A DNA stretch of 52,387 bases from Reyranella sp. (GCA_021732285.1 JAKFVH010000232.1:1-52387), one strand, 5' to 3'. Counted from the stretch's first letter, positions 37,588 to 46,108 are shown. Numbers and translations: made by a program. Notes: a model not told the origin generated them from the letters alone.

Positions 37588-38052
37588 TTACATCACAATA
37601 CCGTCCGGCGCAGGAAAGCGTTCGAGGTAGCGTCGGGCACGCGGCAATGCGTCGTGTAGGAATTCGTGCGGTGCGCGCAGCTTCAGGCGGCGATCGAACT
37701 CTTGCGACCGCATCCCGGAAATCAACACTTCGCGCGGCAACGGCACCAAGGTGGCGTCCCATCCCGGCCACAGCCGGCGGTTCCGCTTCCAGGCATGATC
37801 GAAGAAGGCGGCGCGGCGCGAATAGCCGTGGAAGTCGAACACCCAGTCGGCCGTGCTGACGATGACGTGATTGCCCCAGCAGCCCGCGGCCGGCTTGATC
37901 CAGGTGACATCATGCTCAGGCACACCGTGCCGCTCGAGGAAAGCATGCGCCAAGATGTGGCAGGCACCACAAGCGAAGAACACGCGCTCGGGCAGCGCCC
38001 AGCGCTTCGCCTGATCCTGGCTGTGGTAACCGGGCGTTCTCGGCTGGTACAC
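37588..38052 (-). CDS. Conserved hypothetical protein
   Basis: About 154 residues from a probable GTG at 38052; the start is uncertain because no ribosome site precedes it and the frame is open further upstream, where it overlaps the preceding gene without coding character. Features include FFACGACHILAHAFLERHG, WGNHVIVSTADWVFDFHGY and RLWPGWDATLVPLPREVL, a Trp/His/Cys-rich makeup. I do not recognise the family. It is 10 bp downstream of an unrelated hypothetical gene and 8 bp before the CoA-transferase gene, so it is part of the same leftward transcript. Confidence 0.55.
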   Translation of the reverse strand: MYQPRTPGYHSQDQAKRWALPERVFFACGACHILAHAFLERHGVPEHDVTWIKPAAGCWGNHVIVSTADWVFDFHGYSRRAAFFDHAWKRNRRLWPGWDATLVPLPREVLISGMRSQEFDRRLKLRAPHEFLHDALPRARRYLERFPAPDGIVM

Positions 38053-38062
38053 GGCGCGCCGC

Positions 38063-38701
38063 TCAGGCGAACCAGCTTTCGATGTCCTTGGTGAGCGGCA
38101 GGCCCGCCGCCTCGCCCAGCACCTGATGGCCCATGCCGGCGCCGACCAGGAAGGCCTCCTGGTGCGGCACGTTGTTGGCCTTGAGCATCTTGCGGATGGC
38201 AGGGCCATCGTGGCCCCAGCCGATCGCCTCGACCTTGCCGTCGGAGGCGCGGTTCAGCGTCGCCAGGAACTCGGCACGCTCCTCTTCGGTGAGGCCGGGC
38301 ACGGCGTCGATGTCGCCCAGCACGAACAGGCGGCCGCGGAATTTCGCTAAAAGGGCCGCGACCGAATTGCGCGGCTCGACGATGATCTCGCGGTTGGGGC
38401 CACGGCGCACACGGGCGGCCAGCGACAGGGGGATCACGGCGGCGCCGAGATGGGCGCCCGAATCCATGATCGCCGCCGTCAGCTCCTTGTAGGTGATGCC
38501 CAGCCGCTCGGCGCGCTTCAGGCGCATCATCGCCACTTCGGGCTTGGGGTTTTTCCAGGCCTTGGCGGTGGCACGACGCCACACCCAGGCCTCCCACGAC
38601 ATGTCGAAGGTCGGGCCGTTGTTGTGGCCGATGCCGGGCCTGCGCAGCAGGGCCTCGACATTGGCATGCCGCAGCCCTAGACGGTCGAAACGATCACCCA
38701 T
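38063..38701 (-). CDS. Conserved hypothetical protein with an IGHNNGP motif
   Basis: A 212-residue soluble protein. Near the N-terminus is PGIGHNNGPTFD, a motif that recurs in many unrelated alphaproteobacterial hypothetical proteins, followed by a Trp-rich helix (SWEAWVWRRATAKAWKN), a basic helical part with RLKRAERLGITYKELTAAI, and an acidic/mixed C-terminal half with GRLFVLGDIDAVPGLTEEE. Function not recognised. It is the first gene of a leftward unit and diverges from the flavoprotein gene at 38752, with 50 bp between starts. Confidence 0.6.
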   Translation of the reverse strand: MGDRFDRLGLRHANVEALLRRPGIGHNNGPTFDMSWEAWVWRRATAKAWKNPKPEVAMMRLKRAERLGITYKELTAAIMDSGAHLGAAVIPLSLAARVRRGPNREIIVEPRNSVAALLAKFRGRLFVLGDIDAVPGLTEEERAEFLATLNRASDGKVEAIGWGHDGPAIRKMLKANNVPHQEAFLVGAGMGHQVLGEAAGLPLTKDIESWFA

Positions 38702-38751
38702 AACGGTATTCTAACCCTTTTGGGGTCTGTGCAGGCAAGAGGAGTGCCAAA

Positions 38752-40242
38752 GTGGACGAATTCCAGGTCGATGTGCTGGTGGTGGGCGCGGGCAACGCGG
38801 CGGCCTGTGCGGCGCTGGCGGCGCGGGAGACAGGTGCCTCGGTCGCCATGCTGGAGGCCGCCCCCGAAGAGGAGCGCGGCGGCAACAGCACCTATACGGC
38901 CGGCGCCATGCGCGTGGTGTTCCACGGCGTCGACGACCTGGTGCAGCTCTACGACCTCACCGAGGACGAGAAGCGCGACGTCGATTTCGGCCGCTACAGC
39001 GCCGATGAGTTCCTCGACGACATGGGCCGCGTGACCAACTACCGCTGCGACCCCGAGCTCACCGACATCCTGATCGGCCGCAGCTTCGAAACCCTGAAAT
39101 GGATGCGCACCAAGGGCGTGCGCTTCCAGCCGTCCTACGGTCGCCAGGCCTTCAAGGTGAACGGCAAGTACAAGTTCTGGGGCGGGCTCGCGGTCGAGGC
39201 GTGGGGCGGCGGCCCGGGCCTGGTCGATCTCGAGCACAAGGCCGCGATCAAGGCCGGCATCCCCATCCACTACCAGACGGCGGCGGTCTCGCTGATCGAG
39301 GAGGACGGCGTCGTGCGCGGCGTCATCGCCCGCCACAAGGGCCGCAAGGTCCGGATCGGCGCCAAGGCCGTGGTGCTGGCCTGCGGCGGCTTCGAGAGCA
39401 ACGCCGAGATGCGCACGCGCTATCTCGGCCCGACCTGGGATCTCGCCAAGGTGCGCGGCACGCGCTTCAACACCGGCGCCGGCATCAACATGGCGCTGGC
39501 GATCGGCGCCAAGGCGCACGGCAACTGGTCGGGCGGCCATGCCGTCGGCTGGGACATGAATGCGCCGGAGTTCGGCGACCTCGAGGTCGGCGACAACTTC
39601 CAGAAGCACTCCTACCCGCTCGGCATCATGGTGAACGCCAACGGCCTGCGCTTCGTCGACGAAGGTGCCGACTTCCGCAACTACACCTATGCGAAGTACG
39701 GCGCGGTGATCCTGAGCCAGCCGCAGCAGTTTGCCTGGCAGATCTTCGATTCCAAGGTGCTCGACCGGCTGCGCGACGAGTACCGCATCAAGCGCATGAC
39801 CAAGGTGCGCGCCGACACGATCGAGGAACTGGCCAGGAAGCTCGAAGGCGTCGACGAGCAGCAGTTCCTCAAGACCATCAAGGAATGGAACGCCGCGGTG
39901 ATGACCGAGGTGCCGTTCAATCCCGCCGTCAAGGACGGCCGCTCCACGCGCGGGCTTGCCGTGCCGAAGAGCAACTGGGCCAACACGATCGACCAGCCGC
40001 CCTTCGAGGCCTATGCCGTGACCTGCGGCCTCACCTTCACCTTCGGTGGGCTCAAGATCACCAACCAGGGCGAGGTCGAGAGCACCGACGGCCCGCCGAT
40101 CCCCGGCCTGTTCGCCGCCGGCGAGCTTGTAGGCGGGCTGTTCTATCACAACTATCCCGGCGGCACCGGCCTGGTGTCGGGCGCGGTACTGGGCAAGCTG
40201 GCGGGCGACGGCGCGGGGCGGTACGTTCAGGGCAAGAATTAG
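38752..40242 (+). CDS. FAD-dependent tricarballylate dehydrogenase-like protein (TcuA-type)
   Basis: A 496-residue flavoprotein of the fumarate reductase/succinate dehydrogenase flavoprotein fold. The N-terminus has VDVLVVGAGNAAACAALAAR with the FAD-binding GxGxxA and a following acidic residue (MLEAAPEE). The C-terminal FAD-binding part has IPGLFAAGELVGGLFYHNYP and GGTGLVSGAVLGKLAG. The overall layout matches TcuA, which oxidises tricarballylate to aconitate; other related oxidoreductases are possible. Start is a GTG preceded by AGAGGAG. It is followed by a palindromic repeat and a Bug-type receptor on the same strand. Confidence 0.8.
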   Translation: MDEFQVDVLVVGAGNAAACAALAARETGASVAMLEAAPEEERGGNSTYTAGAMRVVFHGVDDLVQLYDLTEDEKRDVDFGRYSADEFLDDMGRVTNYRCDPELTDILIGRSFETLKWMRTKGVRFQPSYGRQAFKVNGKYKFWGGLAVEAWGGGPGLVDLEHKAAIKAGIPIHYQTAAVSLIEEDGVVRGVIARHKGRKVRIGAKAVVLACGGFESNAEMRTRYLGPTWDLAKVRGTRFNTGAGINMALAIGAKAHGNWSGGHAVGWDMNAPEFGDLEVGDNFQKHSYPLGIMVNANGLRFVDEGADFRNYTYAKYGAVILSQPQQFAWQIFDSKVLDRLRDEYRIKRMTKVRADTIEELARKLEGVDEQQFLKTIKEWNAAVMTEVPFNPAVKDGRSTRGLAVPKSNWANTIDQPPFEAYAVTCGLTFTFGGLKITNQGEVESTDGPPIPGLFAAGELVGGLFYHNYPGGTGLVSGAVLGKLAGDGAGRYVQGKN

Positions 40243-40252
40243 CAACGCGACC

Positions 40253-40324
40253 GCTGTCACCCCGAGCGTAGCGAGGGGCCTTTAAGGCTTCAGAAAGGTC
40301 CCTCGCTACGCTCGGGATGACAGC
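40253..40324. repeat. GTCATCCCGA/TCGGGATGAC palindromic repeat, copy 3
   Basis: GCTGTCACCCCGAGCGTAGC and CGAGGGGCCTTT at the left mirror AAAGGTCCCTCGCTACGCTC and GGGATGACAGC at the right, around a 10-base loop (AAGGCTTCAG); only about two positions mismatch. It begins 10 bp after the flavoprotein stop and ends 18 bp before the receptor start, so it is nearly the whole intergenic space. Confidence 0.85.
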
Positions 40325-40342
40325 ATTGTTGGAGGAAAACAA

Positions 40343-41320
40343 ATGAACACGATCACCCGCCGCAACGCGCTCATCGCCGGCTCGACCTCCCTCCTCCTGC
40401 CCTCGGCGCTGCGCGCCCAGGCGACGTGGCCCAACGGCCCGGTCACCTTCGTGGTCGGCTATGCCGCGGGCGGCGGCGCCGACATCAACGCGCGCGAGCT
40501 CGCCAACATCGAATCGCCGATGATCGGCGCGCAGATCATCGTCGACAACAAGGGCGGCGCCGCGGGCAGCGTCGGCGCGCGTGTCGTCGCCGCGGCCAAG
40601 CCCGACGGCCAGACCCTGTTCTATGCCGTCGGCACCAACGTGATCATCAATCCGTGGGTGCAGAAGGGCATGATCGACACGCTCGCCACCCTGGCGCCGA
40701 TCTGCCAGACCACGGACTATCAGTACGTCCTGGTGGTGGACCCGAAGGTGCCGGTCAAGACCGCGGCCGAGCTGGTGGCGCTGGCCAAGAAGGACCCGGA
40801 GAAGCTCACCTATTCATCGTCCGGCGTCGGCGGCAACAACCACCTCGCGGGCGCGCTGTTCGCCGACGCGGCCGGCATCAAGATCACGCACGTGCCCTAC
40901 AAGGGCACCGGACCGGCGCTGGCCGACGTGATCAGCGGCGTCATCACCATGAACTTCTCCTCGCTGCCGCCGGCCGTCGGCCAGGTCAGGGGCGGCAACC
41001 TGAAGGCGCTGGCCGTCACCGGCGAGAAGCGCATCAAGTCGATGCCCGACGTGCCGACGCTCAAGGAACAGGGCATCGACGTGGTGGTGAACGGCTGGCA
41101 CGGCCTGTTCGCGCCCGGCAAGACGCCCGACGCCATCCTCGACAAGATCGCCGCCGCCACCCAGGCCGCAATGAAGGACCCGCGCTGGGATCAGGCGCTC
41201 GCCAAGGACGGCCTGGAGATGCCGCCCGAGCGCACGCGCGCCCAGTTCGCCAAGTTCGTTGCCGACGAGCACGCCTTCTGGGGCAAGAAGCTCAAGGAGC
41301 TGAAGATCGAGATGGAATGA
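40343..41320 (+). CDS. Bug/TctC-family tripartite tricarboxylate transporter substrate-binding protein
   Basis: A 325-residue periplasmic receptor. The N-terminal signal has TRRNALIAGSTSLLLPSALR, with two adjacent arginines and a hydrophobic stretch. The mature part shows the Bug family pattern: WPNGPVTFVVGYAAGGGADI, VDNKGGAAGSVGA, then DPEKLTYSSSGVGGNNHLAGA and HVPYKGTGPALADVISG. Such receptors bind carboxylates. The membrane partners TctA and TctB are not present in the window, as is common for Bug proteins. Start has GGAGGAAAAC before it. Proximity to the flavoprotein and CoA-transferase suggests an organic-acid uptake role. Confidence 0.9.
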   Translation: MNTITRRNALIAGSTSLLLPSALRAQATWPNGPVTFVVGYAAGGGADINARELANIESPMIGAQIIVDNKGGAAGSVGARVVAAAKPDGQTLFYAVGTNVIINPWVQKGMIDTLATLAPICQTTDYQYVLVVDPKVPVKTAAELVALAKKDPEKLTYSSSGVGGNNHLAGALFADAAGIKITHVPYKGTGPALADVISGVITMNFSSLPPAVGQVRGGNLKALAVTGEKRIKSMPDVPTLKEQGIDVVVNGWHGLFAPGKTPDAILDKIAAATQAAMKDPRWDQALAKDGLEMPPERTRAQFAKFVADEHAFWGKKLKELKIEME

Positions 41321-41332
41321 CGGACGGCGCCG

Positions 41333-43609
41333 TCAGGCCTTGCACGACAACAGACCGTAGAGCCGCCTGCCCTCGACCGGCTGGGTGACGACGGCACCCG
41401 CCTTCGCGACATCGTTCCAGGCGCGGAACAACGGGCCGTCGAGCGACTGCGAATCGAAGAACGCGCAGGCGTTCTTTGCGCTCACGACCTTGGCGATCCA
41501 GGCATCGCGGTCGGCCTTCGTCCAGATGCTGCCGCGCGGCGAGGTGATGCCCGAGACCGAGCGGAAGCCGCCGAAGAAGTAGAGCAGCTCAGGATCGTTC
41601 ATCGGATCGTCGTGCATGGGCAGAACCAGCTCGACGGGGTGTCCCTGCAGCTTGTCGCGCAGCAGCCCGGCGAGCTCCTCCAGCTCGGCGAAGGACGGGC
41701 CGTTGCGGAACGCCGCCTGGTAGCGCGGGATCGGCGAGTAGCGGGAAGCGACATCGAGCGGCTGGCCCTCGGCGGCGCGCAGGGCGCGAAAGACCTCGTG
41801 CGCCGCCATCGAGTCCTTCCAGGCACTGCCGGCCGCCTGGACATGGCGGATGAGCGCCGACCGGCCGGCGATCGCGGCGTCGGCGATCAGCGCGACCGAC
41901 ACCAGCAGCAGCAGTCCGCGCCCGAGGCCGGGCCGCAGGCAACGCCAGGCGAAGACCGGCAGCGCCAGCAGGAACAACGGCAGGAGAGAGGACGGTCCGG
42001 CGAGATGCGTGAGGTCGGAGCGCAGCAAGGCGAAGAGATGCAGCACATAGGCGCCGACGGCTACGCCGGCGAACTTCCAGACGAACTGCCGTTGCGCCCC
42101 GCTCGCCGCCTGCCATGACCGGCCAAGGTAGCCAGCCAGCAGGCCGATCACGACCATGAGCAGGACGGCAAACCCGTAGGTCTGCAGCACGGGCCGCACC
42201 GCGCCGTGCGTGCTCAGCGAATCGGCCCACCATCCGTGCACGACCTCGAGGGTCAATGTCAGTCCGACGTTGTCCGACCATACCGAATTGGAGACGCCCG
42301 CCATCACCAGGGCCGACTGGGCGCTGGCCTGGCGAAGCACGTCGAGGGCATGGCCGACACCGATCGTTCCCGCGATCAGCAGCATGAAGGCCAGAGCACC
42401 GCTTGCGAGGAACAGGCCGGCAGACCGCGCCAGGCTTGCCAGAGGCTGGCCGCTCACTGGTCCATAAAGGCCGAGCGAGAAGATGAGCACCAGCAGGCCG
42501 CCGGAGAGATTCTCCTGGCTCATGAAGCCGCCCGCCCCCCAGATAATCCCGGCGGCAACGGGCGCGATCCACGAGCCGGCGCCAGGTCCCGCGGCCAGCA
42601 GGAAGCGCGCCAGCAGCAGCGCCAGAATGGGCACGGCGATCCAGCGCGTCAGGATCGCCCAGCCGGCGAGGTCGATGACGGCGGCGGGGCTCGGCCACAA
42701 CACCCAGCCCACCAGGCCGGCCAACGCCCAACCCAGTCCCAGGACCTGCTGCACGACGACGAAAAAGGCGACGATGCAGACGACGTCGACCAGCAGGACG
42801 CCGGCATAGAAGCCGTGATTGCTGAACCCGAACGTCCTGGTGAGGACATACGCCAGGAGCTGGTTGCCAAGCCCGTATTGCGTCTGGGCCTCGACATAGG
42901 GTGTCGCCCCGAGACGGATCTGCTCCAGTCCGCCAAGGTGCACGAGCGAGTGATACTCGTAGAACTTGGCCAGCGTCGCCTCTCCGGCGGGAACGACGTC
43001 GAGCAAGGCCCCGGCGCCCAGCCAGCCATAGGCGACGATGGCCACGAAGACGGCACCGCCTAGCCGCGCCAGCCACCAACGGCGCGGAGCCGCAGGCGCC
43101 TCGCGCCATCCGTAGGTCGGCGCGAAGAACAGGAACACCATCGCCCGGTGAAACAGGACGAAGGCGATGACGACCAGATAGGCGAAGACCGGCTGCCGCT
43201 TGTCGAGCAGGCTCCACACCACGACCACGTCATCGCGCGTGATGCCCGTCGTGGTCAGCGCCAGCCAGGCGTAGCCGCCGGCGGCGCCGACGACGCCCGC
43301 GCAATAGAGCAGGACGGCGAAGATGCTGGGCGTGCCGCCGGCGCGAATCGTGAGCCCGACGCCGCTGGCGATGCGGCCGATCGCGTCGTCGAGGCGCAGG
43401 CTCCCGGCCCGGGCGACGGCGTGGATGAGGATCAGCGCGGCGATCATCGTCGGCGCGGCCAGGAGGATGAACGTCGCCTTGGCCGGAAAGACCGTCGCCT
43501 GGACGAGCAGCAGGACCGCCGCAGCGAGCGAGATCACGCCGCACAGGTAGAGGTTGCTCGCGGGCCCCTCCAGGGCCCAGCGCAGGCGTCGCGCGATCCC
43601 TGGCGGCAC
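41333..43609 (-). CDS. Large polytopic membrane protein of an envelope-glycan operon
   Basis: A 758-residue protein with about twelve or more hydrophobic helices in the first 560 residues and a soluble C-terminal domain (about 600-758) with SRYSPIPRYQAAFRNG and ELVLPMHDDPMNDPELL. The first large loop after several helices, with EYHSLVHLGGLEQIRLG, lies where GT39/GT83-like glycosyltransferases and O-antigen processing proteins have their catalytic region, but I see no clear acidic catalytic pair. The GTG start at 43609 overlaps the TAG of the preceding GT2-GtrA gene by one base, so translation is coupled. Most likely a glycosyltransferase-like or glycan export component. Confidence 0.65.
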   Translation of the reverse strand: MPPGIARRLRWALEGPASNLYLCGVISLAAAVLLLVQATVFPAKATFILLAAPTMIAALILIHAVARAGSLRLDDAIGRIASGVGLTIRAGGTPSIFAVLLYCAGVVGAAGGYAWLALTTTGITRDDVVVVWSLLDKRQPVFAYLVVIAFVLFHRAMVFLFFAPTYGWREAPAAPRRWWLARLGGAVFVAIVAYGWLGAGALLDVVPAGEATLAKFYEYHSLVHLGGLEQIRLGATPYVEAQTQYGLGNQLLAYVLTRTFGFSNHGFYAGVLLVDVVCIVAFFVVVQQVLGLGWALAGLVGWVLWPSPAAVIDLAGWAILTRWIAVPILALLLARFLLAAGPGAGSWIAPVAAGIIWGAGGFMSQENLSGGLLVLIFSLGLYGPVSGQPLASLARSAGLFLASGALAFMLLIAGTIGVGHALDVLRQASAQSALVMAGVSNSVWSDNVGLTLTLEVVHGWWADSLSTHGAVRPVLQTYGFAVLLMVVIGLLAGYLGRSWQAASGAQRQFVWKFAGVAVGAYVLHLFALLRSDLTHLAGPSSLLPLFLLALPVFAWRCLRPGLGRGLLLLVSVALIADAAIAGRSALIRHVQAAGSAWKDSMAAHEVFRALRAAEGQPLDVASRYSPIPRYQAAFRNGPSFAELEELAGLLRDKLQGHPVELVLPMHDDPMNDPELLYFFGGFRSVSGITSPRGSIWTKADRDAWIAKVVSAKNACAFFDSQSLDGPLFRAWNDVAKAGAVVTQPVEGRRLYGLLSCKA

Positions 43610-44712
43610 TATTGCGGCTTTCTCAGCATGGACGAACGGCCCCAGATCAGTCGGTTCGACACGACGAACCGCCAGATGACGTCTATCACGAGGCCGGTGG
43701 TGGCGGCGATGAAGGTATGACCCTGCAGGCTGAGATAGGTGATCTGCGCCGTGCTGACGTTGGCCACGATGCCGACCGAGGCGATCAGGCTGTAGAGCAG
43801 CAGCCCCTTGTAGAAGGCGCCGCCGCGCAACCGGTCATCCGAGTAGGTCAGCACGTTGTTGATCGTGAAGTTGAAGACCATCGCCACCACCGTGGCGATG
43901 GTCTGGGCCACCCAGAACACGGCGCCAAGGTCCATGCTGGCGTAGAGGATGGCGAAATGGAAGATCGAGCCGATCAGCCCGACACCGACGAAGCTGATCA
44001 GGCGTGGCGGCACCATGCCGCGCGAAAGCTTCGAGACGATGTCGCAGACCAGCAACCACAGCACGTAGAGCTCCAGCTTCGACTGGCCGTGCCGGCGGCG
44101 CTGGAAGTCGAAGGGCAGCTCTCGGACCGTGACTTTGCGGTTGTGATAGACGAGGTCGAAGAAGACCTTGAAGCCGTCAGCCTGCATCAGCGGGATGGAG
44201 TCGAGGAACAGCCGTCGCGAGGTGGCGAAGAAGCCGGTCAGCGGATCGCTGAGCGCCGTGCCGAGGAAACGGTTCGTCAGCCTGTTGCCCCAGTCCGAGA
44301 GACGGCGGCGGCGGCCGGACAGGCCCTTCTCGGCGGCGCCCTCCAGGAAGCGCGAGCCCGAGACGATGTCGTGCCCCGCCTGCAGCGCTTCGAGCATCTT
44401 CGGGATCAGCTCGGGTTCATGCTGCAGGTCGCCGTCCATCACGACGATCACCTCGCCATGGGCAGCTTGCACGCCCCAGTGAACCGCCGAGGCGAGGCCG
44501 CGCTCCTGGACGCGCTGGATGCACCGGACATTGTCGTGCTGGCGGCCAAGGGCGCGCACCGTGTCGGCCGTGCCGTCGGGCGAATCGTCGTCGACAACGA
44601 CCAGCTCCCACGCGTGGCCAGCGAGCGCCTGCGCCAGGCCGTCATAGATCATCGGGATGTTGCCCGCCTCGTTGTAGGTCGGCACGACGACTGAGACCTG
44701 CGGCACCGTCAT
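43609..44712 (-). CDS. Glycosyltransferase family 2 protein with GtrA-like domain
   Basis: A 367-residue protein in two parts. Residues 1-about 225 form a GT2 domain: VSVVVPTYNEAGNIPMIYDG, LVVVDDDSPDGTADTVRALG, and VIVVMDGDLQHEPELIPKML, with the Asp-x-Asp nucleotide-sugar site and a typical dolichyl- or polyprenyl-phosphate-mannose synthase layout. Residues about 240-360 hold a four-helix GtrA-like membrane domain (FVGVGLIGSIFHFAILYASM). Such fusions make a polyprenyl-phosphate-linked sugar and may flip it. It is coupled to the methyltransferase by ATGA and to the following membrane gene by a 1-base overlap. Confidence 0.9.
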   Translation of the reverse strand: MTVPQVSVVVPTYNEAGNIPMIYDGLAQALAGHAWELVVVDDDSPDGTADTVRALGRQHDNVRCIQRVQERGLASAVHWGVQAAHGEVIVVMDGDLQHEPELIPKMLEALQAGHDIVSGSRFLEGAAEKGLSGRRRRLSDWGNRLTNRFLGTALSDPLTGFFATSRRLFLDSIPLMQADGFKVFFDLVYHNRKVTVRELPFDFQRRRHGQSKLELYVLWLLVCDIVSKLSRGMVPPRLISFVGVGLIGSIFHFAILYASMDLGAVFWVAQTIATVVAMVFNFTINNVLTYSDDRLRGGAFYKGLLLYSLIASVGIVANVSTAQITYLSLQGHTFIAATTGLVIDVIWRFVVSNRLIWGRSSMLRKPQ

Positions 44713-45416
44713 GGCCGGGCGACCGCGACTAAAAGGTTGCCGCAGCCGAGATGGCCGATGCTGCGTTCGAGGGCGTCGAGCCACTCTGCCGGCTGCCGGC
44801 CGAACACGGCGGCGAACGGTGCAAGACCGACGGCCGTGCCGACCTCGATCCTGGTGTAGCCGGCCTGGGTGAGCTCCGCGGCGAGCCGCCGACGCGCGTA
44901 CTTGTTGATGTGCTGCTGCTCGTAGCTGACGCGCGAGACGAGGTTCACGCCCCATTCGATCGCTGGCCACAGCGAGCGGTAGTTGGGAGTCGTCACGACC
45001 AGGCGGCCCTGAGGCGACAGCAGGCCATGCGCCTCGGCAAGCAGGCGACGGGCATCGGCGGGCGGCAAGTGCTCGATCACCTCGATCAGGGTGACGGCAT
45101 CGAAGCGCTCACCGAGCCCGGACAAGACTTGCGTCGAGAAGCGATGCTCGGTCGTCCCGTAGCGCCGGTTGGCGTAGTCGACCTGCGGTGCGCTGAAGTC
45201 GATACCGAGGCACTCGACGCCGGCCAGATAGTTGCCAATGAACGTGCCGGGCCCGCAGCCGATGTCGAGGACGCGGGCAGCACCGTCCAGGCGGGCGGCG
45301 ACGGCACGGAACTTCAGGTCGTGCCAGAAGAACCGTACCCCTGCCTTGCGCTGATAGACCTCGTCGTAAAAGCCCGCCGGAATGTCTTTGTCATAGTCGT
45401 AATGAGGGGTCGCCAT
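44709..45416 (-). CDS. Class I SAM-dependent methyltransferase
   Basis: A 235-residue methyltransferase with motif I RVLDIGCGPGTFIGNY, the acidic ECLGIDFSAPQ after strand 2, VLSGLGERFDAVTLIEVIEHL and GRLVVTTPNYRSLWP. It is first in the leftward glycan operon and may modify a sugar or lipid-linked glycan there. Start at 45416 (MATPHYDYDKD) is preferred over two upstream methionines because AGAAGAGGCA stands right before it. Its TGA overlaps the glycosyltransferase ATG. The exact acceptor is unknown. Confidence 0.85.
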   Translation of the reverse strand: MATPHYDYDKDIPAGFYDEVYQRKAGVRFFWHDLKFRAVAARLDGAARVLDIGCGPGTFIGNYLAGVECLGIDFSAPQVDYANRRYGTTEHRFSTQVLSGLGERFDAVTLIEVIEHLPPADARRLLAEAHGLLSPQGRLVVTTPNYRSLWPAIEWGVNLVSRVSYEQQHINKYARRRLAAELTQAGYTRIEVGTAVGLAPFAAVFGRQPAEWLDALERSIGHLGCGNLLVAVARP

Positions 45417-45461
45417 TGCCTCTTCTCGGGCCATGGCGACCACTCTACACCGAAATCCACC

Positions 45462-46013
45462 TCAGCGCTTGGTCGGCACCATGCAGAAGCCCTGCGCCTC
45501 GATGCCGAGCGGTGGATTGAACTTGCTGCGGAAGTTTTCCATGGCGATGGCCGCCGTCAGCTCGACGATCTGGCCTTCGGTGAAATGCTTCTTCAGCTCG
45601 GCGAACAAGGTATCGTCGACTTTCTGGCCGGTCGTGGTGATGCGCTCGGCATACTCCAGGGCGACCCGCTCCATCGGGCTGAACAGCTTGCTGTCGCGCC
45701 AGGCTAAAACCTCGCCCAGCTTCTCGGCGCCGCCTTCGTTTTCCACCGCACGGGCGGAATTGATGTCAATTCAAAACGGGCAGCCGTTGATGGTGGCGAC
45801 TCGGACATAGACCAAGGGCAGCAGCGCCTTGGGCAGGAGGCCCGACTGCTCGATCGACTGGCCGAGCAGGGCGGCGGCGCGCAGGATCGGCGGGCAATGG
45901 GCCATGACCTTGGCCGGGTTTAGAAGGCCGCCGAACATCTCGCGCTGGCGGTCGAAGCTCGCCTTCAGGATCGGATCGCCGCCATCCTCTTCGATTTCGC
46001 TCACACGGGGCAT
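45462..46013 (-). CDS. Candidate selenoprotein: carboxymuconolactone-decarboxylase/AhpD-like protein with UGA-encoded Sec81
   Basis: From an ATG at 46013 with AGGAGGAACAACC before it, the frame runs 80 codons, ending VYVRVATINGCPF, to a TGA at 45771-45773. It then continues without a stop for 102 sense codons (IDINSARAVENEGGAEKLGE, later TEGQIVELTAAIAMENFRSK and IEAQGFCMVPTKR). Relatives have C-x-x-C-I-D-I-N-S at this point, so TGA stands exactly at the second redox cysteine. The product would be 183 residues with C78-P-F-U81. Both flanks belong to one domain, no frameshift is present, and a hairpin with bacterial SECIS features starts downstream (45741-45759). Expected role: thiol/selenol peroxidase-like or disulfide chemistry in the cytoplasm. 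A nonsense mutation is the alternative; SelA/SelB/SelC/SelD are not in the window. Confidence 0.8.
45741..45759 (-). promoter_or_regulatory. Candidate bacterial SECIS hairpin
   Basis: In the mRNA the sequence UUCCGCC-CGUGC-GGUGGAA forms a continuous 7-bp stem (six Watson-Crick pairs and one G-U) with a 5-base loop. Eighteen bases separate the UGA from the loop, inside the 16-37 range of the published bSECIS consensus and the same as I recall for E. coli fdhF. The loop has G at its second position followed by U, as required for SelB recognition. It lies within the coding frame, as in all bacterial selenoprotein messages. Confidence 0.7.
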
Positions 46014-46108
46014 GGTTGTTCCTCCTTGTAGGGGGATGGCAAGCTACTCTCGCCGGCATCGGCGGGGCGACCGAACTTTTCTCATGCGCCTCAAACTGGA
46101 GTGTACGA

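Noticed and set aside
45754..45774. Hairpin GAAUUG-ACAU-CAAUUC immediately at the UGA as the SECIS element
   Set aside because: It starts within the UGA codon itself, so the loop is too close for SelB geometry, and the stem is AU-rich; the hairpin at 45741-45759 fits the published spacing and loop rule.
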